Below are positions 1-5,719 of a stretch of 5,719 nt of DNA, in pieces. A program made the position numbers and the translations under genes. The notes under the pieces are model-generated. The model saw only the letters and a program-made list of their open reading frames with translations, searched no databases and was not told where the DNA came from. Source of the DNA: Opitutaceae bacterium (GTDB taxonomy: Bacteria; Verrucomicrobiota; Verrucomicrobiia; Opitutales; Opitutaceae); NCBI GenBank assembly GCA_005787865.1, contig SXZN01000120.1, positions 1 to 5,719 on the forward strand. The letters run 5' to 3'. Each line of letters begins with the position of its first letter. The stretch's first letter is position 1.

Positions 1-102
1 GCTTACTACAGCTACAACGTAGCGGTCGCGACAACTCGCAAAGCGATGGGCCTGGCAGATGAGCTGCGTCCCGGCGGCGAATTGCGCGATTCAGCTAAAT
101 AA
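1..102 (+). CDS. C-terminal end of an unidentified upstream protein (5' truncated)
   Basis: Frame 1 is open from the first base and ends at a TAA stop at 100-102, giving 33 residues. The tail begins AYYSYNVAVATTRKAMG and ends in a hydrophilic, charged stretch (GGELRDSAK). It has no membrane segment and no motif I recognise. It does not look like the end of PotB (which would be hydrophobic and permease-like), and I see no resemblance to the end of PotA, so it gives no support for a polyamine operon extending to the left. The codon usage resembles that of the genes downstream, and the stop is followed by a 111-bp gap, so this is a plausible real gene end. The product cannot be named from this fragment. 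Confidence 0.6.
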   Translation, partial: AYYSYNVAVATTRKAMGLADELRPGGELRDSAK

Positions 103-119
103 CCGCGCCGCACTTGCTG

Positions 120-132
120 CGATAATTTATCG
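120..132. promoter_or_regulatory. 13-bp perfect dyad in the asmA-like upstream gap, possible operator or -10 region
   Basis: The sequence CGATAATTTATCG is a perfect inverted repeat with 6-bp arms around a single central T. It lies 18 bases after the upstream stop codon and 81 bases before the AsmA-like ATG. It contains GATAAT (121-126), which matches five of six bases of the TATAAT -10 consensus, but no convincing -35 hexamer sits 16-18 bases upstream. The symmetry could be a small operator or chance. It is the most promoter-like spot in this gap. Confidence 0.2.
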
Positions 133-148
133 GCTCAGACTTCGTCCC

Positions 149-163
149 AATTGCTGGGCAATT
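149..163 (+). other. Short hairpin-forming inverted repeat in the asmA-like leader
   Basis: AATTGC (149-154) and GCAATT (158-163) are perfect complements separated by a TGG loop, followed by TTC. As RNA this is a 6-bp, AU-rich stem with only a short T run, so it is too weak to call an intrinsic terminator for the upstream gene. It lies within the region that would be coding if the rare TTG at 151 were used as the AsmA-like start. It fits better as untranslated leader. Confidence 0.2.
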
Positions 164-213
164 TTCATACCTGCCCCCAATTCATTTCGGCCCAGCTGAG
201 TCGGTTGTCTTGT

Positions 214-3200
214 ATGAAAATTCCTCGTCCCCTTTTAGTTGCAATGGGAGTGGTCGCGTTAGTTGGCGCGGTCCTTGCAACGCTGGCTTTCCTGCCGGGG
301 GTGCAGCGCTGGGCTCTCCTGCGCGCAGCGGCGCAGGCGCCGAGTTGGCCACTCGAAGTGGCGGACGTGTCCATCGGTTGGCAGAAAATTAGCATGCGCG
401 GCGTGGCGCTGCAGCACGCTGGGCTGAGCATAAAATTTGATAAACTCACGGCGGATTATTCGTTGCGCCAACTTCTGTGGTCTCGTCGCCTCGAAGTCCA
501 TCAGCTGACGGTGGCGGGTTTGTTGGTTGATGGGCGCCAGCCTGCGGCGGGCTTGGCCTCGGTTGCGGCCGTGACCGCGCCGCTAACGGCGGCTGGATTA
601 TTGGCCCAATGGCGTCTTCCCTTAGAATTTACCTTAGATGATATTCTGCTCGAGGGGCGGATATTATTGCCGGGCGCCGCCGCCGTGGTTGCTGACCTTA
701 AGCTCACGGGCGGTCAATTCGCGCCGGGTCGCGCCGGGGCCTTGCAGTTGAAGGCTGTCTTAAAAAACGCGGCACCCAACGCGCCGGTTAGCATTTTGCA
801 CGCGCAAATTGATCTGCAAGCGACTCAGGGTCCGGAGCATTATTTTACGCAGATCAGTGTAACGGCGTTAGTCGATGCTTTCGGGAAAAATATTACTGAA
901 CAAAGCCAACTCAAGCTTTCGGTCGATTTAGAGCAGTCTTCAGCTGGGGAGAAATATTCCTTGCACGCCGATACCTTGGTGGGCGGTGTTCCGGAAAATA
1001 TATTATCCTTAGACGCTAGCTTGCCTCTGGGGGCGCAAGAATACGCTGGGCAATGGTCGCTCAAGGGTCGGACTGCTCAAGTCGAACCCTTCTATTTTGG
1101 CGGTTTATTGCCCGAGTTTAAGGCTAACGGCGATGGTCGGTTTGGGTTTAACCCGGGCCGTGCGGCGCAGAGCCTTCAGGGGAAATTGCAGGTAGATGTT
1201 AATCGACTCGAAGTGCTCAATGCGAGTTGGCGTGACTTGGGGGCAGTGTCGCTCGTAACGAAATTTGATATCACAGGGGCGGGGAGCGTGATCCGTTTGA
1301 ACCAGCTGGATGTTCGGCTCAATGGGGCGCAGCCCATGCTCGAGTTGCAGGCGAGGCGAGCCGCTCAATTAAATCTTAAGGAGCAGCGGCTGCAGGTTGG
1401 GCCCGCTGATGCCGGTGACACGCTTGATTTAAATATTATTGGTCTGCCGATTGCGTGGCTCAGTCCCTTGGTCCCTCAGGTCAAACTCACTGGGGGGCTC
1501 ATGACGGGTCGACTCACGGCCGTCGTGGAGCAGCAGCGCTTGCACGTGCGCGTGGTCGAGCCCTTGCGCTTCGCGGCGCTGTCGATCACGCACCGCGGTC
1601 AGCCGTGGCTCGAGCAAGCCGAGGTTAGCTTACAGGCCGAAGCGAAGCTCACCGCCCAAGAATTAGCCGTGCAGATTAGCGAATTAATGCTGCAGACCGC
1701 GGCGGGTGATCACCTGAAGGCTCAGGCCACGGTGACGCTGCCCGTAACGCCGGCTCCCTCCATTTCAGTTAAAGCCAACTACACAGGTGACTGGCCGCAG
1801 TTGCTGGCCCCTTGGTTGCCGGTGGGCCGCATCCGCTCTACCGGACAGCTGGAGGCCACAAAAATTGGAGAGAAATTATCAATCCGCCAACTCGACTTGG
1901 CTTTAACGCGTGAGACGGGCGCGCTGCTCGGTCGGGCGGTCGTTTTGCAGCCATTTACGCTGGATCTTGCGACCGGTCGGGCGTGGGTTGACCCAACCTC
2001 ACCCAAGGTCGCGAGCAACCAAGGTCAGATAGATTTAATGCGGCTGACCTGGGGTGCCCTCCCCATAGATAATTTGCCCATTAGCTTCGTCGGCGGAAAG
2101 CCCAGCGGAGTAGTGGCGGCGGGCGAATTTTTACTGGTGAATGAAGGCGAGCGACTGACTCTCCGCGCCGCAGTGCCGTTAAATTTGCGCCAGCTCGCAT
2201 GGGCGCAAAGTGGTCGCCGGCTGATCGATGGCTTACAGCTCACCGCCCAACCGTCGGTTGAGTTCACCGGAGCTCAAAATTTTAAACTGCAGACCGGTGA
2301 TGTCCTCATTCAGAACTCAGCCGGAGAAAATATCTTCTCGGGACAAGGTCAGTTGTCTCAGAGCACCGACACTGATCTGCGGGGATCGTTGACGCTAGCG
2401 GTGGAGCTGCCGGCCTTATTGGCGCAACCCTTCTGGGGGGCGGCACCGTTGCTGACGGCTGGTCGGATCAGTGGCGAAATTCGGGTCGCGGGCAACGGGC
2501 TCAAGCAAGTGGAGGCTCGTTTGACGAGCAATGGACTGGTGGCCGCGACTGGGAGCGACGCACTGCCAGTCGCCAATTTAAGTTTTCGCCTGATCGTGCA
2601 ACCAAGCGGCCAAGTCTCGGTGCAGGCTCCGTTGTTATTAGACCGCGCCGGCCGACGTTCCGATTTGAATTTAAATCTCGAGCTCCAACCACGAGTTGGC
2701 GGGTACACGGTGGCGGGGCGGGTCAGCGGTACGCAGGTAGATTATGCTGATGCCATCGCCTTAGCGGGATTGGTAAGTGCGGCCGCGCTGCCCCGGTCGG
2801 CCGCGGTATCAGTTCCGGTCGGAGGGGTTGAAAACATCGCTGACGCCACGCCGGCTTGGGCCCAGTACAACGGTCAAGTCACCTTGGACGTGAAGACGGT
2901 GACTTGGGGGGCGGACTGGGCCACGACTGGTTTGACTGGCCAGCTCGGTATAGAGCCCACGCGTTTAGTGCTCGAGCAGCTAAGTGCGACTATGGGCGAA
3001 AAAAGTAAATTCGCCGCGCGGGGGGAAATTAAATTTAGCGCAGGCATGATCCCCTACAACCTGCGGGCCGATTTTTCTTTGCCGGATTTCGATGCCGGTA
3101 AATTTTTCCAAATACTGACACCGACCAAGCCACCCACGATTGAGGGTTTATTTACCATCCAGGGAGATTTTGTTGGCGCGGGCCTCACGCTGCCGCAACT

Positions 3201-3783
3201 CATGGCGCGCACGCGCGGCAGTTTTGAGCTGGCGAGTCCGCAAGGGGTTTTTCGGGGCCTGCAGCGTTCAACCAACAAGCTCTCGCTGAGCTCTAAGGCC
3301 GTTGAACTCGGGGCCTCGGTGCTTGGGTCACTCTTTGGGACCCAGAAAGTAACGCACGCGGCGGAAAAAGTTGTCGGCACCGCCTATTTTATTGATCAGC
3401 TCGCGCAGACTTTGGGGGAATTAAAATTTGAGCAGCTCAAAGTCCACGTGGTGCGCACCGACAAACTCGATCTAGAACTTAAAGATTTTAGACTACGGAC
3501 TCCCGATATTAGCCTGACGGGGCAGGGTGCCGTGACCTATCAAGCTGGGCTGGCGTGGCTCGAGCAGCCGCTGAATCTAAAGCTCACCATGGCTGGGCGA
3601 GGCAAGACCGAACAAATTCTGGGCAAGCTTAAGTTGCTCGATGGCCAGCGCGATGCCCTCGGTTATGCTACGCTGCGTGACTCGCTGACCGTAACTGGCT
3701 CCCTGGCCAAGCCAGATGCTTCCGCATTTTTTATCGGACTCGCGGCGAACAAATTGACCGATTTTTTTACCCCTGAGCCTTAA
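214..3783 (+). CDS. AsmA-like inner-membrane-anchored periplasmic protein (1189 aa, TamB/YhdP size class)
   Basis: This is a probable envelope protein of the AsmA superfamily, whose large members (TamB, YhdP, YdbH) are known to support phospholipid movement between inner and outer membranes. Residues 1-6 (MKIPRP) are basic, and residues 7-27 form one hydrophobic anchor. The rest is a long run of alternating beta-strand pattern with repeated D-L-x-L/L-x-L blocks, as in a repeating beta-groove fold. An Ala-rich linker near residue 855 precedes an AsmA-like C-terminal region from about 885 to 1170 (YNGQVTLDV, then TIEGLFTIQGDF, SLTGQGAVTY and SLTVTGSL). The length resembles E. coli TamB and YhdP and is about twice that of AsmA. 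I chose ATG 214 over TTG 151 because it gives a normal anchor. The 21-residue TTG extension has two cysteines, while the other 1189 residues have none. No strong ribosome site is visible. The exact subfamily and the cargo are not determined; lipid transfer is inferred from the family. Confidence 0.8.
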   Translation: MKIPRPLLVAMGVVALVGAVLATLAFLPGVQRWALLRAAAQAPSWPLEVADVSIGWQKISMRGVALQHAGLSIKFDKLTADYSLRQLLWSRRLEVHQLTVAGLLVDGRQPAAGLASVAAVTAPLTAAGLLAQWRLPLEFTLDDILLEGRILLPGAAAVVADLKLTGGQFAPGRAGALQLKAVLKNAAPNAPVSILHAQIDLQATQGPEHYFTQISVTALVDAFGKNITEQSQLKLSVDLEQSSAGEKYSLHADTLVGGVPENILSLDASLPLGAQEYAGQWSLKGRTAQVEPFYFGGLLPEFKANGDGRFGFNPGRAAQSLQGKLQVDVNRLEVLNASWRDLGAVSLVTKFDITGAGSVIRLNQLDVRLNGAQPMLELQARRAAQLNLKEQRLQVGPADAGDTLDLNIIGLPIAWLSPLVPQVKLTGGLMTGRLTAVVEQQRLHVRVVEPLRFAALSITHRGQPWLEQAEVSLQAEAKLTAQELAVQISELMLQTAAGDHLKAQATVTLPVTPAPSISVKANYTGDWPQLLAPWLPVGRIRSTGQLEATKIGEKLSIRQLDLALTRETGALLGRAVVLQPFTLDLATGRAWVDPTSPKVASNQGQIDLMRLTWGALPIDNLPISFVGGKPSGVVAAGEFLLVNEGERLTLRAAVPLNLRQLAWAQSGRRLIDGLQLTAQPSVEFTGAQNFKLQTGDVLIQNSAGENIFSGQGQLSQSTDTDLRGSLTLAVELPALLAQPFWGAAPLLTAGRISGEIRVAGNGLKQVEARLTSNGLVAATGSDALPVANLSFRLIVQPSGQVSVQAPLLLDRAGRRSDLNLNLELQPRVGGYTVAGRVSGTQVDYADAIALAGLVSAAALPRSAAVSVPVGGVENIADATPAWAQYNGQVTLDVKTVTWGADWATTGLTGQLGIEPTRLVLEQLSATMGEKSKFAARGEIKFSAGMIPYNLRADFSLPDFDAGKFFQILTPTKPPTIEGLFTIQGDFVGAGLTLPQLMARTRGSFELASPQGVFRGLQRSTNKLSLSSKAVELGASVLGSLFGTQKVTHAAEKVVGTAYFIDQLAQTLGELKFEQLKVHVVRTDKLDLELKDFRLRTPDISLTGQGAVTYQAGLAWLEQPLNLKLTMAGRGKTEQILGKLKLLDGQRDALGYATLRDSLTVTGSLAKPDASAFFIGLAANKLTDFFTPEP

Positions 3784-3870
3784 TTGGCGCAGGCGGAAAA
3801 GATATTCTGCGCGGTGTACTCGTTTCTTGCCAAGGCGCCGGCTTGGTTCAATAAATCCTGGTTGCTGTAG
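3784..3870 (+). other. Short in-frame open stretch after the asmA-like stop (possible leader peptide or vestigial tail)
   Basis: Directly after the TAA at 3781-3783 the same frame reads 28 open codons, starting with TTG, to a TAG at 3868-3870, two bases before the potC ATG. The peptide starts LAQAEKIFCAVYSF and ends FNKSWLL. It could be a former C-terminal extension of the AsmA-like protein, a tiny TTG-started leader coupled to potC, or chance: an open stretch of 28 codons is not rare at this base composition. No ribosome site supports translation, so I do not call it a gene. Confidence 0.12.
3827..3855 (+). promoter_or_regulatory. Candidate sigma-70-type promoter for potC-potD
   Basis: TTGCCA at 3827-3832 matches five of six bases of the -35 consensus TTGACA. 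After a 17-base spacer, AATAAA at 3850-3855 matches four of six bases of TATAAT. Transcription would start near 3862, only about ten bases before the potC ATG, which implies a very short leader. The 89-bp gap leaves room for independent expression of potCD, but readthrough from the AsmA-like gene is equally possible because no terminator separates them. Confidence 0.25.
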
Positions 3871-3872
3871 TC

Positions 3873-4688
3873 ATGTCGTCGCATTCCTTACGCTCACGGA
3901 TTCCTTCCGGCTTAAAATTGTTAGATTGGTTTTTGCGTGGGTGGACCGCACTCGTTTTTATTTTTCTCTATATCCCGATCGCCGTGCTGGCGATTTATTC
4001 GTTTAATTCCTCAAGACTGAATATTGTCTGGGAGGACATCACCTTGCATTGGTATGCGCGGTTGTGGGCGGATGGTCCGATCATCCAGGCGGCAAAAAAC
4101 AGTTTACTGATTGCCAGTGTGAGTACCTTTATCTCGGTCATTTTTGGCACGGTCGGCGCGTGGCTCTTGCATCGCTACCGGTTTAGCCTCGCGCGCAGTA
4201 TCCAGACTTTGGTCGCGATCCCGATGGTCATGCCAGAAATCTTGATGGGCATCAGCTTGTTGATTCTCTTCGCGACGGCGGGGGTGAGCTTGAGCTTCAC
4301 CACGGTGATCATTGGACACGTAACTTTCTGCTTCCCCTTTGTGCTGGTCGCGGTGCAAGCCCGCCTCCGGGGCTTGGACCCAGCCTTGGAAGAGGCCGCC
4401 CTCGATCTTGGCGCTACGCCCTTGCAGGCCTTCTGGTATGTCATCGTGCCGTGCCTGCGTCCCGCCATCGTTGCCGGCGCCTTGATGGCTTTTACGCTTT
4501 CGATGGACGAACTCATCGTTACTTTTTTTATCCGGAGTGCCGCAGCGACCACGCTGCCCATCCAAGTCTTTGGCTTGGCTCGCGTCGGGCTGAACCCCAT
4601 GCTCAATGCGCTCTCCGCGATCTTTATTGTCGCCACCGTGGCATTCGTGCTTTTTTCGGACTACCTGAACAAATTAAGTCGTCGGTAA
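3873..4688 (+). CDS. potC: Spermidine/putrescine ABC transporter permease PotC
   Basis: This is one of two inner-membrane permease subunits of a PotABCD-type polyamine importer. The protein has 271 residues, close to E. coli PotC (about 264). Six membrane segments fall near residues 24-44, 77-100, 111-135, 142-163, 188-210 and 245-264. The ATPase-contacting EAA loop is clear: EEAALDLGA starts at residue 173, the conserved Gly is G180, and the motif closes at P193. The following AFTLSMDEL (206-214) is a PotC/PotI hallmark. The N-terminal LYIPIAVLAIYSFNSSR and the HVTFCFPFVLVAVQARLRG block match PotC nearly position by position. A stop at 3852-3854 lies upstream in frame with no other usable start between, so ATG 3873 is the only start. 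Twelve bases separate its stop from potD, implying one transcript. PotB and PotA are absent from the window. The YdcV or PotI branch of the same family is the alternative, but PotD next door favours PotC. Confidence 0.93.
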   Translation: MSSHSLRSRIPSGLKLLDWFLRGWTALVFIFLYIPIAVLAIYSFNSSRLNIVWEDITLHWYARLWADGPIIQAAKNSLLIASVSTFISVIFGTVGAWLLHRYRFSLARSIQTLVAIPMVMPEILMGISLLILFATAGVSLSFTTVIIGHVTFCFPFVLVAVQARLRGLDPALEEAALDLGATPLQAFWYVIVPCLRPAIVAGALMAFTLSMDELIVTFFIRSAAATTLPIQVFGLARVGLNPMLNALSAIFIVATVAFVLFSDYLNKLSRR

Positions 4689-4700
4689 GTTTACCTATCT

Positions 4701-5719
4701 ATGAAAACACTGCAAACTATGCTCCTTGCGCTGACCGTATTCTGGGCCACGGTCGCTTTGCCTGCTGCCGGTGAAGTTAATCTTTTTGGCTGGTCGGAAT
4801 ACGTGCCGCAGGAAGTGCTAGATGGCTTCACGAAAGAAACGGGGATTAAAGTGAATTTTGAATCCTATGCCTCCAACGAAGAGATGCTCTCCAAGCTCGT
4901 CGCGGGGGGCGGCGCCTACGATGTGGTCCAGCCTTCTGATTACACCGCCGAAGTCATGGTCCGCCGCGGAATGTTGGCGCCGCTGAATTTTGCCCTGCTC
5001 CCGAACCGAAAAAATATCGCCCCCGATTTGCTCGATCTGCCGCACGATCCCGCGGGCAAGTTCACCGTGCCTTACATGACCGGCACCGTCGGTATTGTGG
5101 TTAATACGGAGAAGGTAAAAACGCCGATCACCGGCTACCGTGATGTATTCCAACCCCAATTTAAAGACCGCCTCGTTGTGCTGAATGATAACCGCGAACT
5201 TGTGACTTGGGTGCTGTATTCACTCGGGCTTACCTCCAGTGACGTCAGCGCGGCGAGTCTGGCCAAGGTCCGACCCATCCTGGCGGCTTGGGTTAAGTTG
5301 GTGAAGGTATTTGATTCCGACAGCCCGAAGACGGCTTTGCTGAATGGTGACGTCGACATCGGTATCGTGTGGAGCGGAGAGGCGGCCATTCTTTGGAATG
5401 AAAATAAAAAATTCAAATATGTCTTGCCGGTGGATGGTGCTCACCTGTTCGTCGATACGCTGTGCATTCCGGCCACCGCCAAAAATAAAGCGGCCGCCCA
5501 TCAGCTCATTAACTATATCCTGCGGCCCGAGGTCTCCAAGCTCATCTCGGATAAATTTCCTTACACTAATCCAAACTTAGCTGCTCGGCAGTTGTTGACC
5601 GCCGACCAACTGGCTAATCCCGCGAGCTATCCCGCGAGCGGCAAACTCGAGACTTTTCGGGATATCGGCAAAGCCGCGGCCGAGATCGATAAATTGGTCA
5701 CGGATCTTAAAAGCGCCCA
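4701..5719 (+). CDS. potD: Periplasmic spermidine/putrescine-binding protein PotD (3' truncated)
   Basis: This exported solute-binding protein captures polyamine and hands it to the PotB/PotC channel. The 339 residues seen lack a stop and reach almost the full E. coli length (348). A signal peptide spans residues 1-24 (short basic start, hydrophobic LALTVFWATVAL, likely cut after A22-A23-G24); no lipobox cysteine is present. Family blocks are in order: WSEYVP (31-36), FTKETGIKV (43-51), PSDY (78-81), PYMTGTVGIVVN (124-135), NDNRE (162-166), GIVWSGEA (221-228), VDTLCIP (251-257), NYILRPEV (271-278) and NPNLAARQLL (290-299). By eye-alignment to E. coli PotD, ligand residues W34, Y37, S83, Y85, D168, E171, W229, D257 and Y293 are kept as W31, Y34, S79, Y81, D163, E166, W224, D252 and Y288. 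T35, W255 and Q327 are replaced by S32, F250 and probably F319. Ligand choice between spermidine and putrescine is therefore open. It follows potC by 12 bases. Confidence 0.93.
   Translation, partial: MKTLQTMLLALTVFWATVALPAAGEVNLFGWSEYVPQEVLDGFTKETGIKVNFESYASNEEMLSKLVAGGGAYDVVQPSDYTAEVMVRRGMLAPLNFALLPNRKNIAPDLLDLPHDPAGKFTVPYMTGTVGIVVNTEKVKTPITGYRDVFQPQFKDRLVVLNDNRELVTWVLYSLGLTSSDVSAASLAKVRPILAAWVKLVKVFDSDSPKTALLNGDVDIGIVWSGEAAILWNENKKFKYVLPVDGAHLFVDTLCIPATAKNKAAAHQLINYILRPEVSKLISDKFPYTNPNLAARQLLTADQLANPASYPASGKLETFRDIGKAAAEIDKLVTDLKSA

Noticed and set aside
2358..2708. A 116-codon reverse-strand frame inside the AsmA-like gene
   Set aside because: It is fully antisense to the AsmA-like gene and its Ser/Arg/Pro-rich translation has no domain; other reverse frames in that gene look the same.
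3762..3768. Run of seven T near the 3' end of the AsmA-like gene, and another at 4523-4529 in potC, as slippage or phase-variation sites
   Set aside because: Both simply encode Phe-Phe in frame, runs of this length are common in such sequence, and neither shifted frame gives a meaningful product.
3829..3847. Possible terminator hairpin after the AsmA-like gene (CCAAG paired with CTTGG, loop GCGCCGG)
   Set aside because: The stem is only 5-6 bp with a 7-base loop and no T run follows, so it does not fit an intrinsic terminator; it also overlaps the candidate -35 element.
4104..4636. Two overlapping reverse-strand open frames of 153 codons each within potC
   Set aside because: They lie antisense to a strongly supported permease gene, have low-complexity Arg/Lys/His-rich or charged compositions typical of shadow frames, and match no family.
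4684..4695. Small dyad GGTAA-GT-TTACC at the potC stop
   Set aside because: Arms of 5 bp with a 2-base gap are too short for a stable RNA hairpin and are easily expected by chance.
4451..4774. A 107-codon + strand open frame bridging the potC-potD junction
   Set aside because: It is out of frame with both confident genes and its translation is Cys/Arg-rich without motifs; it is a shadow.

Overview
The window comes from a Gram-negative-type bacterium of moderately high GC. An AsmA-like envelope protein only makes sense with an outer membrane, and the third gene encodes an exported periplasmic binding protein. Start sites lack good Shine-Dalgarno sequences. The overall look (moderate GC, many TTG, TTA and GTC codons, weak ribosome sites) would suit Verrucomicrobiota/Opitutales, but that is a low-confidence impression and not a demonstrated placement.

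All genes are on the + strand. Positions 1-102 hold the last 33 codons of an unrecognised upstream gene. A 111-bp gap (103-213) carries two small perfect dyads. Positions 214-3783 encode a 1189-residue AsmA-superfamily protein with one N-terminal membrane anchor, a very long beta-rich periplasmic body without a single cysteine, and an AsmA-like C-terminal region. An 89-bp gap (3784-3872) has a candidate promoter and a short open frame continuing from the asmA stop. Positions 3873-4688 encode PotC, one of the two permease subunits of a spermidine/putrescine ABC importer. Twelve bases later, potD starts at 4701 and encodes the periplasmic polyamine-binding protein. It runs off the right edge only a few codons before its expected end.

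PotC and PotD should work together: PotD captures polyamine in the periplasm and delivers it to a PotB/PotC membrane channel driven by the PotA ATPase. Neither potA nor potB is in the window, and the place directly upstream of potC where potB normally sits is taken by the AsmA-like gene. Those subunits must be encoded elsewhere or downstream. The AsmA-like protein is probably functionally separate (envelope lipid transfer or homeostasis), with its co-orientation the only link visible here.

I see no mobile element, CRISPR array, RNA gene or convincing new system. The most interesting points are the mixed PotD/PotF-like ligand pocket of the binding protein and the split polyamine operon next to a TamB/YhdP-sized AsmA protein.
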